NCBI GenBank assembly: GCA_014983025.1
Contig: JADCLP010000001.1
Location: forward strand, 434,001-498,000
Direction: 5' to 3'
DNA length: 64,000 bases
Source: Erythrobacteraceae bacterium E2-1 Yellow Sea
Lineage (GTDB): Bacteria; Pseudomonadota; Alphaproteobacteria; Sphingomonadales; Sphingomonadaceae
Shown: positions 49,711 to 56,825 of the stretch, piece by piece
How positions within the stretch are numbered: the first letter of the stretch is position 1
Layout of the letters: the number at the start of each line of letters is the position of its first letter
Position numbers and translations under genes: made by a program
The notes under the pieces: generated by a model
The model's input: only the letters and a program-made list of their open reading frames with translations
What the model was told of the DNA's origin: nothing
Database searches by the model: none

Positions 49711-50181
49711 TTACCAGCGATAATGGCTGAAGGCGCGGTTGGCGTCTGCCATACGGTGCGTATCTTCACGCTTTTTGACAGCGTTGCCGCGATTGTTGGC
49801 CGCATCCAGCAGCTCACCCGAAAGACGGGCAGCCATGGTGGTTTCGGGGCGGCCGCGTGCGGCAGAGATCAGCCAGCGGATGGCCAGCGCCTGGGCGCGT
49901 TCAGCACGCACTTCAACCGGCACCTGATAGGTCGCACCACCCACACGGCGGCTGCGCACTTCAACCTGCGGCTTCACATTGTTCAGCGCATCATGGAACA
50001 GCTGCACCGGATCAGCCTTCGCCTTGGCTTCGACGGTGTCGAGCGCGCCATAGACGATGCGTTCTGCAACGGATTTCTTACCGTCCAGCATCAGGTTGTT
50101 CATGAACTTTGACAGAACCTGATCACCGAACTTGGGATCAGGCAGGATTTCCCGCTTCTCGGGACGACGACGACGTGACAT
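49711..50181 (-). CDS. rpsG: Ribosomal protein S7
   Basis: 156 aa from the ATG at 50181 ([20 protein letters not shown]), the standard start; AAAGGAGT lies upstream. [20 protein letters not shown] and the C-terminal [14 protein letters not shown] confirm it. Nucleates the small-subunit head and in E. coli represses the str mRNA at the rpsL-rpsG gap. Confidence 0.98.
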   Translation of the reverse strand: MSRRRRPEKREILPDPKFGDQVLSKFMNNLMLDGKKSVAERIVYGALDTVEAKAKADPVQLFHDALNNVKPQVEVRSRRVGGATYQVPVEVRAERAQALAIRWLISAARGRPETTMAARLSGELLDAANNRGNAVKKREDTHRMADANRAFSHYRW

Positions 50182-50232
50182 CTTTACATAACTCCTTTGG
50201 AGTTGGGATCGGTTCCGGCCCATCTCCCCCGC

Positions 50233-50275
50233 CCAACCACCCGATGATCCAACCGGCCCCATATCGGGTGGTTGG
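50233..50275 (-). promoter_or_regulatory. 13-bp perfect hairpin in the rpsL-rpsG spacer (candidate S7 site)
   Basis: CCAACCACCCGAT (50233-50245) is the exact reverse complement of ATCGGGTGGTTGG (50263-50275), with a 17-base loop. It fills the middle of a 139-bp intercistronic gap, the position where E. coli S7 binds its own mRNA. There is no T run. Function as an S7 control element is inferred from place. Confidence 0.5.
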
Positions 50276-50320
50276 CCAAAGGGGAGGACGCGGAGCGGAC
50301 TGGTGCCGCACCCGACCTAA

Positions 50321-50692
50321 TTACTTCGGACGCTTCGCGCCGTATTTCGAACGGCTCTGCTTGCGGTCCTTCACACCCTGCGTGTCAAGCACGCCGCGCA
50401 GCACGTGGTAACGCACACCGGGAAGGTCGCGCACACGGCCGCCGCGGATCAGCACAACAGAGTGCTCCTGCAGGTTATGGCCTTCGCCCGGGATGTAGCT
50501 GATGACTTCGCGCTGGTTGGTCAGGCGAACCTTGGCCACTTTACGCAATGCCGAGTTCGGCTTCTTCGGGGTCGTCGTATAGACGCGGGTGCAAACACCA
50601 CGCTTCTGCGGGTTCTGCTCCATCGCAGGGACCTTGGACTTGGCCTTCTGCGGAGTGCGGCCCTTGCGGACCAGCTGGTTAATCGTCGGCAT
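50321..50692 (-). CDS. rpsL: Ribosomal protein S12
   Basis: 123 aa. [12 protein letters not shown] start; [18 protein letters not shown] contains the Lys that changes in streptomycin-resistant mutants (KPNS), and [15 protein letters not shown] follows. First gene of the str operon. Standard length. Confidence 0.98.
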   Translation of the reverse strand: MPTINQLVRKGRTPQKAKSKVPAMEQNPQKRGVCTRVYTTTPKKPNSALRKVAKVRLTNQREVISYIPGEGHNLQEHSVVLIRGGRVRDLPGVRYHVLRGVLDTQGVKDRKQSRSKYGAKRPK

Positions 50693-50770
50693 AAGTACTC
50701 TTCACCGTGTTAATGGTGACACTTGGCTTTCAGAGTGAAGAGATCGTTTCGCGCCCTGCCCGCCTTCGTC

Positions 50771-50791
50771 ATCCCGGACTTGATCCGGGAT
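50771..50791. repeat. REP-like hairpin
   Basis: ATCCCGGA (50771-50778) and TCCGGGAT (50784-50791) form an 8-bp perfect stem with a five-base loop; the GTCATCCCGGA...TCCGGGATCCAG pattern is a common dispersed element in alphaproteobacteria. Lies 79-99 bp upstream of rpsL. Confidence 0.7.
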
Positions 50792-50913
50792 CCAGCGAGA
50801 TAATAACACCGCCGATAAGGCGACATCTGTGCGCGAGACTGATACGCTCCACCCATCGGCCATGGCCACCGGGTTACTTTGACGGCTGCCCCCAAAGCGT
50901 TTCGTTTTTGCTT

Positions 50914-50939
50914 CCGCTCATCCTGAGCCTGTCGAAGGA
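50914..50939 (+). repeat. Dispersed GAGCCTGTCGAAGG-type repeat
   Basis: Matches the tandem-array unit at 1778-1803 in 24 of 26 positions (CCGCTCATCCTGAGCCTGTC then GAAGGA). It lies in the 414-bp gap between rpsL and the AIPR gene, which otherwise shows no gene. Confidence 0.8.
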
Positions 50940-51072
50940 CAGGAAGCGAAAACCCGAAACACCCCAATAGAAAAGAGCCACGTCGCATACACGACTGGCC
51001 CCCGGGACATGACCGGCAATGTTCAGCTCTATTGACCGCGCGTGACTCGAAAGCCCCGCTCAGTTGCCGCGC

Positions 51073-51101
51073 CCTTTATGCTGGAACGGGGGGAAGGTCA
51101 A
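51073..51101 (-). promoter_or_regulatory. Candidate str operon promoter
   Basis: On the minus strand TTGACC (51101-51096), 17 bases, TAAAGG (51078-51073), immediately beyond the AIPR stop. It would give rpsL a leader of about 375 nt containing both repeats, which is long, so a closer unseen promoter is possible. Confidence 0.35.
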
Positions 51102-51106
51102 GGGTG

Positions 51107-52750
51107 TCATCCTACGATCCTCGTTATGATATCCTTGGTGCGCGCATCCTTGAAGAACCTGTTCGAAGAAAAATTATCATCGGAGGCTTGCTGCGCTGCA
51201 TACAGACCCTGAACTAACTGGGTTGCCTCACCCACCTTGCCCTTAGCGATGTCGAAGTTCCAGAGATCCAAGTCATCTCTTACGCAAATTTGTCGCAAGG
51301 CAAAGAGAGCATGAAAGGCTCCGTCAATTAGTGCCATTTCACCTGGCGCGAGATTGTCTTCCTCTTTGATGCGACGACGTAGCTCTTTCTTTTGCTCGTT
51401 GATCGCCTGCATCAGATAAAACGACGTCAAAAGTTTTTGCGCACTTATCTCGTCCGAGAAAACTGTTTCGTAAAGATCGCCGAATATTCTTCCCCGATCT
51501 TTCTTGGAAATTTCTGGCATTCCCACCCCGTAGGCCAAATATGCCTGCGAAGCGTCCAAGGCATCTATTCGAAGAGCTCGGTTTTGTTCGGCATGCTGTC
51601 CCTTTTTTCTTTCGTAGTAATGACCAAGATCCGCAAAACTCGCCTCCAACTGCCTTTGCAAACGATCATTCGATTTTAGGTCCCTAACATTTATTGGGGT
51701 CTGACTGTTCGTTGTCTCGGCTATTGAAAGTTTTACATCTTCGTCAGTCGTTTCAATAATTCGGACAAGCAAGAGCAAATCTGCAACCTTGTCGGCATCT
51801 TCATTCCAAGCCTCAAAGAGGCAATTGGAGGTCTGCCCTCCATTTACGATCTGAACATTCGTCATACTGATTTTTGGGCTTCTTTTCGACGGCCCCATGA
51901 CGAACTTATCACAAGTCATCGTAATTCCATTGTTTTGATACCAAAACATATGATTATTTTCATCCAAGGCGGACTCGATGATTGTTTTATTTATACGATT
52001 GCCCCGCTTCAAATAGACTCGTACGTTCTGATCAAATACCGACTCTTCAACAATATTCGGATCATCCTGCGACCGTATCATTTCAACGATATCGGTCCCG
52101 GTTACGGTGCAAACAACCCCCCGGAGGTTCTGGTCGCTGCGATCAAAGAAATTCGTATCGATAGCAGTGATTTCGCGCTCAAGATTTGGTGCTCGTTTTT
52201 CTAGGAAGTAATCGGAGAGCGCATCCAGCCCATGCATCTCGAACGAAATTGCTCGGTAGCGCGAAAATGCAGTCTCAATTCGCTGCTTCTCTCCATCAAC
52301 CAAAGGCTCGGTATTAGAAATGAAATGAACGGTGATCGTTGCGTTAGCTTCCTTCAAGGTGTCAGACGCATCCGCAATTTTTGCCTTTAGCAAAGGGTTC
52401 GCAGTCGCAAGCGCATCCATATCTTGTCCAGCAAGATCGTTCACAAAGGAGAGCAACTTATCGACCTCGCTACCGGGAAAATTTTTCTTCGAATTTTCGA
52501 AAGTGTCGGCGCACTTCACTTGTAAGAGGTGGATGTCCTGCTTGCCATCGCGGTCGTCAATAAAGAACAGGTCTACGCCTCGATCATTGCCTCCATCTGT
52601 TAGGCAATCCACCGCCTCTTCTGAGTCGATGTCAAAAAGCTCACGGGAAGCCACTACAGACAAGGCTTTAGTACGATTTAGCTCGTCGTACTGTTCTAGG
52701 ACTGAGGCAAGGTTCTGCTCTAGTGCATTCCAGTCGAAGCGGTTGGCCAT
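51107..52750 (-). CDS. AIPR family protein (abortive infection phage resistance)
   Basis: 547 aa from the ATG at 52750 (MANRFDWNALEQNLASVLEQ). Two features are diagnostic. First, a PD-(D/E)xK-like nuclease pattern near residues 55-80, TDGGNDRGVDLFF with LLQVK. Second, the AIPR block YQNNGITMTCDKF followed by NVQIVNGGQTSNCLFEAW (about 265-320). The rest is helical. Homologues are linked to phage abortive infection; mechanism unproven, so the role is inferred. It is visibly A+T-richer than the ribosomal genes beside it and is flanked by dispersed repeats, signs of transfer. Stands alone. Confidence 0.85.
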   Translation of the reverse strand: MANRFDWNALEQNLASVLEQYDELNRTKALSVVASRELFDIDSEEAVDCLTDGGNDRGVDLFFIDDRDGKQDIHLLQVKCADTFENSKKNFPGSEVDKLLSFVNDLAGQDMDALATANPLLKAKIADASDTLKEANATITVHFISNTEPLVDGEKQRIETAFSRYRAISFEMHGLDALSDYFLEKRAPNLEREITAIDTNFFDRSDQNLRGVVCTVTGTDIVEMIRSQDDPNIVEESVFDQNVRVYLKRGNRINKTIIESALDENNHMFWYQNNGITMTCDKFVMGPSKRSPKISMTNVQIVNGGQTSNCLFEAWNEDADKVADLLLLVRIIETTDEDVKLSIAETTNSQTPINVRDLKSNDRLQRQLEASFADLGHYYERKKGQHAEQNRALRIDALDASQAYLAYGVGMPEISKKDRGRIFGDLYETVFSDEISAQKLLTSFYLMQAINEQKKELRRRIKEEDNLAPGEMALIDGAFHALFALRQICVRDDLDLWNFDIAKGKVGEATQLVQGLYAAQQASDDNFSSNRFFKDARTKDIITRIVG

Positions 52751-52840
52751 GTTTCTCTCAATCAAATTGGGATCAATGTTTCGGACATTTGCCTATGGCC
52801 GTCAGACCACAAGCGTCAAACCATTTTCCTACGTGGCTTG

Positions 52841-52943
52841 AGTCTGTTTGATTGGCCTCAAGCGCCGGGCGGAGCGCATCCGCGCTCCTTGGCTTCCGGC
52901 CTATCGGCCGACGCCCGGTCGGGCTTGCGGGCCTGCGGCCCGG
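52841..52943 (+). repeat. About 100-bp imperfect direct repeat, copy 1
   Basis: Begins AGTCTGTTTG and continues GCCTCAAGCGCCGG, CTTGGCTTCC, GGTCGGGCTTGC, ending near CGGCCCGGAA. The same blocks recur in order at 53073-53180 with scattered mismatches. It lies in the repeat-rich 654-bp gap (52751-53404) between AIPR and the LapG-like gene, where I see no gene. Confidence 0.7.
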
Positions 52944-52988
52944 AATTTCGCCAGATAGGAATCTTGCTATGTATTCACCCGCCCCTAA

Positions 52989-53010
52989 CCCCTCCCGCAA
53001 GCGGGAGGGG
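52989..53010. repeat. Perfect 10-bp hairpin element
   Basis: CCCCTCCCGC (52989-52998) and GCGGGAGGGG (53001-53010) with a two-base gap. This CCCTCCCGC-type palindrome is a common dispersed element in sphingomonad genomes; here it sits between the two direct repeats. Confidence 0.75.
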
Positions 53011-53043
53011 AATAACCACGCCTTTTATTTGGCTTTGAACAGT

Positions 53044-53068
53044 GTTCCATGTGTTCCATCGCGTAGGA
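53044..53068 (+). repeat. Dispersed 25-bp repeat, copy 2
   Basis: GTTCCATGTGTTCCATCG then CGTAGGA; 24 of 25 identical to the reverse complement of 1591-1615. Confidence 0.7.
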
Positions 53069-53072
53069 AATC

Positions 53073-53180
53073 AGTTTGTTTGTTACGCCTCAAACGCCGG
53101 CGTTCGCGTCCGCTCACTTGGCTTCCACGCCATTCGGCGCGGCGCGCGGTCGCGCTTGCACTCGCCTTCGGCTCGCGATC
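53073..53180 (+). repeat. About 100-bp imperfect direct repeat, copy 2
   Basis: AGTTTGTTTG, GCCTCAAACGCCGG, CTTGGCTTCC, GGTCGCGCTTGC align in order with 52841-52943. Confidence 0.7.
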
Positions 53181-53404
53181 AACGCCTGTCAGCAAAGCCG
53201 CGTATTTCTCCCAAACAAAAAGCTCCAATTTACCAATCGCTCACACGCCCCATCTTCACACCTGTTAACCATTGACCTCCCCCATTTCCCTCACCCCGCC
53301 CGCCCGCCGCGCCAAAAACGCCGCCGCAAACTTCATTTCCGTTAGTGTGCTGGTAACCTTGCTTCAAAACCGCGTGGTAGCGCCTGCCATTGCAAACAGG
53401 CAGC

Positions 53405-54409
53405 ATGATCAAGAAATCGATCCTGCTTGGCGCGCCCATTGCAATGGCAATGACTGCGGCAATCGCCACCCCGGCAGCGGCCTCCGCCCCATTGGCGGTG
53501 ACCATGCCCGTGGCCGTGCCCATGGTGGCGCTGGGCCTGTCGCAGGCGGATTGCGGTGCCATCCCCTCCTCCATGGTGTCGCAACCGCTTGCTTCGCTTT
53601 CGGCCACGCGCAGCTTTACCAAAAGCGCGGCCATTCTGGGCGGAGAGCCGAGCGCGCTGGAAAAAATGCGCATGGCGCAAAATTCCGTGACGAGTGCCAA
53701 TGCATCGCACCCGCTGTTAACGGGCGTTACCGCGCCCACCACGCAGCTATCGCCCGCTGCTCTGCCCATGGCGGCCATGGGTTTTGGCTGTGCGGCAACC
53801 CCGCAAATGCGCGCTGCCCTGCCGCGGATTTCCGGCACTATCACCCTGCCCCGCGCTGCGCGTGGCGCATTTCTGGGGACAGAGCGTGTCCGCGTGGGCC
53901 GCACGCATTTCGATGCAGAGTGGAAACGCGTGGCGAATAAGGGCCTGTCCCAGCGGGATCTGACCGCCGCATTGGGCGCAGTATCCGATGATCGCTCTGC
54001 CCTGCTGACCCAGGTCAATGGCTGGGTGAACAATCAGATCCGTTATCGCAGCGATGGGCGCAAGGATAATTGGGCCGATGCGCGTGCGACGCTCAAATCC
54101 CGGCGCGGCGATTGCGAGGATTACGCGATCCTGAAAATGCAGATGCTGGCTGCGGCTGGCGTTTCGCGTGAGGATATGATGCTCACCCTGGCGCGCGACA
54201 CAATGCGCCGTGCCGACCATGCCGTGCTGCTGGTGCGCCATGATGGCGAATGGAAAATGCTGGACATGGCAAGCGACCGTGTCGCCTCTGCCGCGATGGA
54301 TTATGGATATCGCCCGGTGATGAGCTTCAGCGACGGCGCGCGTTACATCCACGGGCAGGCGGTAACCCCGCAACAGCCACAAACCGTGCGAATTGCCTAC
54401 GCCAACTAA
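53405..54409 (+). CDS. LapG-like transglutaminase-type cysteine protease (BTLCP)
   Basis: 334 aa from the ATG at 53405. Signal peptide of about 27 residues ending in ATPAAASA, so it is periplasmic. The catalytic Cys is C237 in RRGDCEDYAILKMQ, the His is H272 in ADHAVLLVRHDG, and the Asp is in WKMLDMASD about 18 residues on. This is the bacterial transglutaminase-like Cys proteinase family (LapG). LapG cuts the N-terminal retention module of surface adhesins when c-di-GMP falls. It converges on the type I secretion operon for such an adhesin, which supports this role. The long N-terminal part (30-170) is Ala/Met-rich and not part of the usual domain. LapD, its usual regulator, is not in the window. 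Confidence 0.87.
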   Translation: MIKKSILLGAPIAMAMTAAIATPAAASAPLAVTMPVAVPMVALGLSQADCGAIPSSMVSQPLASLSATRSFTKSAAILGGEPSALEKMRMAQNSVTSANASHPLLTGVTAPTTQLSPAALPMAAMGFGCAATPQMRAALPRISGTITLPRAARGAFLGTERVRVGRTHFDAEWKRVANKGLSQRDLTAALGAVSDDRSALLTQVNGWVNNQIRYRSDGRKDNWADARATLKSRRGDCEDYAILKMQMLAAAGVSREDMMLTLARDTMRRADHAVLLVRHDGEWKMLDMASDRVASAAMDYGYRPVMSFSDGARYIHGQAVTPQQPQTVRIAYAN

Positions 54410-54471
54410 TTGTAATTACGTGTGATCATGGTGATGGCGCGCGCCAATACAGCGCCCGCCACCCGGCCCGC

Positions 54472-55764
54472 TTAACGTTCCGTAATCGCTTCGTTCAAGG
54501 CGCGGCTGATGGGTTTGAGCAGGTAGCTCAGCACAGTCTTGCTGCCGGTGATAATCTCCACATCGCAGATCATGCCGGGCACGATTGGCAAGCGGCGGCC
54601 ACCCTTGGACAGATAAGCGCGGTCCGTTTCCACCAGCACGGTGTAATAGGCTTCACGCTCCACCTCGTCATAAATGCTGTCAGCACTCACCTGCTGCACA
54701 ACGCCCCTCAACCCGCCATAGGTTGAAAAATCATAGGCCGTGACCTTCACAATCGCGGGGTCACCCACCTTGATAAAGGCAATATCCTTGGGCGCGACGC
54801 GCGCTTCGACCAGCAGTTTGTCACCAATGGGCACGATCTGCATGATCTTTTCGCCCGCATTCACAAAGCCGCCCACGGTGGTGATTTGTACATCATTGAC
54901 GATACCATCGGCGGGAGAACGCAATTCATTGCGGTCCTTGCGCGCCTCTGCCCCACGAATGGTTTCCTGATTCACGGCAATGCGCGTATTGAGTTCAGAC
55001 CGTTCGTTCAGCGCCTGCTGCCTGAAATCGAGCCGTGCAGATTGCAACTCAGAACTTGCCTGACTTACGGCAGCGTGTGAACGGGCGACAGCCTGCCGCG
55101 CGGCAGCCAGACGGCCCTGGGTATCAACCAGATCGCGCTGGGCGGTGATCAATTCGGTCTTGGGGACGATACCCTGCCGCGCCAGCGGTTCCAGCATATT
55201 CACCTGATCGCGCGCCAGTTTCACGCTATCAGTCAATGTCGATACGGTCGCCTCTGCTTCACGAAGATCACGCCGCCGCTGTTCCACCGCTGCTGCCAGC
55301 GATGCCTCGCGGCTGCTAGCGGCGGCCATGCGCACCTGTTGCAGACGCTGTTCTTCGCCGCAATCGCCGCCCTCGCCACAATCCACCGCGCTTCCGGCAG
55401 CTTCGCCCTCCAGCCGGTCTGCTCGCGCGCTCAGCCGCTCATTCTCGGTCTTCAGCTTCCCCAGTTCAGAATCGGCAATATCATCGTCAAAACGGACCAG
55501 AAGTTGGCCCTTCTTAACGGTCTGACCAGCGCGAACCAGGATCTCTTCAACCACTGATGGTTCAGAAGGCTGCACCAATTGCGCCTTAGAGGAAGGTATC
55601 ACCTTGCCCATGCCGCGCGTCACCTCTTCCGTCTGCGCGACGGAGGCCCAGCCCAGCAGCAGGAAGAATGTCACAGCGCATGCCGCAATCAATTGCCGGT
55701 CAGAATCCCAATCGGAAACCGTCCGAACCACATCGTGCCAGATTTTCAGAAAACGTTCCTTCAC
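54472..55764 (-). CDS. HlyD family type I secretion adaptor (LapC-like)
   Basis: 430 aa, GTG start overlapping the upstream gene by four bases. One membrane helix near residues 24-44 (LIAACAVTFFLLLGWASVAQ). Then a lipoyl/biotinyl-like half (VVEEILVRAGQTVKKGQLLVRFDDD, cut as VVEEILVRAGQTVKKGQLL), a long coiled-coil from about 85 to 270, and the beta-barrel end with GTKVLVEARV-like (GDKLLVEARVAPKDIAF) and KVTAYDFSTYGGLRG. It bridges the ABC exporter and TolC. Two Cys occur in the coiled coil (DCGEGGDCGEE), which is unusual. Last gene of the operon. Confidence 0.93.
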   Translation of the reverse strand: MKERFLKIWHDVVRTVSDWDSDRQLIAACAVTFFLLLGWASVAQTEEVTRGMGKVIPSSKAQLVQPSEPSVVEEILVRAGQTVKKGQLLVRFDDDIADSELGKLKTENERLSARADRLEGEAAGSAVDCGEGGDCGEEQRLQQVRMAAASSREASLAAAVEQRRRDLREAEATVSTLTDSVKLARDQVNMLEPLARQGIVPKTELITAQRDLVDTQGRLAAARQAVARSHAAVSQASSELQSARLDFRQQALNERSELNTRIAVNQETIRGAEARKDRNELRSPADGIVNDVQITTVGGFVNAGEKIMQIVPIGDKLLVEARVAPKDIAFIKVGDPAIVKVTAYDFSTYGGLRGVVQQVSADSIYDEVEREAYYTVLVETDRAYLSKGGRRLPIVPGMICDVEIITGSKTVLSYLLKPISRALNEAITER

Positions 55765-56825
55765 TGGGATGCTCCAGCAGCCTCCATGCCAATGCCCCCA
55801 TTGATATTATGTGCGATTGGTTCACCCTGCCCAACTCGCCCAGCATCATAAGATTTTATTTTGTTGACGGGATCAGGGATCGAAAGCCGCCAGCTTTTGG
55901 TCGTATCAATCCGTCCGCCCACATCCGCCGGCGCATGACGATCGGTCACATGCGGCGTTACTGTGGTGCCAGGCACATATTCGGGTTCCGGTTCTGGCTG
56001 ATCCCAGTTGGCAGCCAGCATGGCGCGCAGGCGCTCTTCGCTCAGGAAAGGAACAGCCTCATGCCCATTCCAGCGGCGCGTAAAGGCCCCTTCGCTGCCC
56101 GCACTGCCGGGAAAACGGTAAAAGATGTGTACACCAATCTTATTTACCTTACCCAGAGTAAAGGCCCAGCGCGGCAGCACGTAATCAGCATGGTAATGCG
56201 TTGCTGAACCCACTGATTTTTCGATATTTCCAGCCAGCGCAGCCTCTGCCACCTTGCGCGATTCCTGCCATTTTGAGGCCATGGGGCTTCGCAGAAGGGA
56301 GCCATCACAGGTAAAGCTGAACTGGCATACGCGCTGGTTCACGCCTTCATAAACCACGCCGCAGACCGAATTGGGATAGGCCGGATGACGCAAACGATTG
56401 AGCACCACCTGCGCCACGGCACGCTTGCCCTGAACAGGCTCATTCGCAGCTTCGTAATAAACTGCCTGCGTCAGGCATTTCAGCGCGCTCGAATATTGCT
56501 GGTTATCCGTGCTGATGACGGCAAAACGCCCCATATGTTCCAACGGCAAGCCGGATGATGGGATCAGCGCATTTTGTTCCTGCGCGGACAGGCCTTCATC
56601 CAGAATTTCCGCCTGCGTACCACTGTCCAGCGACTTGAGCTGTGCCAGCTCGCGCGATTTCAGGCCCAGGCCAGCCTCGGCATATGACGCACCCGGATTG
56701 CCCAATAGGAATGACAGCGACAGCGCAAATCCACCCAGCAAGCCAGCACCCAGCGCCAGCTTGCCACGTGCCGCACCGGTGTTTTCCACCAATGCACGTC
56801 CAAAAGAGGCAACGGCTGCGTTCAC
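55761..56825 (-). CDS. SleB-like cell wall hydrolase in the secretion operon
   Basis: 354 aa, GTG start overlapping the exporter stop. One membrane or signal segment near 25-42 (LGAGLLGGFALSLSFLLG). The Hydrolase_2/SleB domain spans about 115-240: CLTQAVYYEAANEPVQGKRA has the catalytic Glu in YYEA, then VAQVVLNRLRHPAYPNSVCG and CQFSFTCDG. Such enzymes cut peptidoglycan glycan strands. The tail is Pro-rich. Its place between the ABC exporter and HlyD genes, with four-base overlaps on both sides, suggests it opens the wall for exporter assembly or adhesin passage; that is inference. Confidence 0.88.
   Translation of the reverse strand: MNAAVASFGRALVENTGAARGKLALGAGLLGGFALSLSFLLGNPGASYAEAGLGLKSRELAQLKSLDSGTQAEILDEGLSAQEQNALIPSSGLPLEHMGRFAVISTDNQQYSSALKCLTQAVYYEAANEPVQGKRAVAQVVLNRLRHPAYPNSVCGVVYEGVNQRVCQFSFTCDGSLLRSPMASKWQESRKVAEAALAGNIEKSVGSATHYHADYVLPRWAFTLGKVNKIGVHIFYRFPGSAGSEGAFTRRWNGHEAVPFLSEERLRAMLAANWDQPEPEPEYVPGTTVTPHVTDRHAPADVGGRIDTTKSWRLSIPDPVNKIKSYDAGRVGQGEPIAHNINGGIGMEAAGASQ

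Noticed and set aside
50707..50988. Two short overlapping frames on both strands upstream of rpsL
   Set aside because: Both are made of the dispersed repeats and have no ribosome binding site.
53230..54033. 267-codon antisense frame
   Set aside because: Opposite the LapG-like gene, whose catalytic residues and signal peptide are clear.
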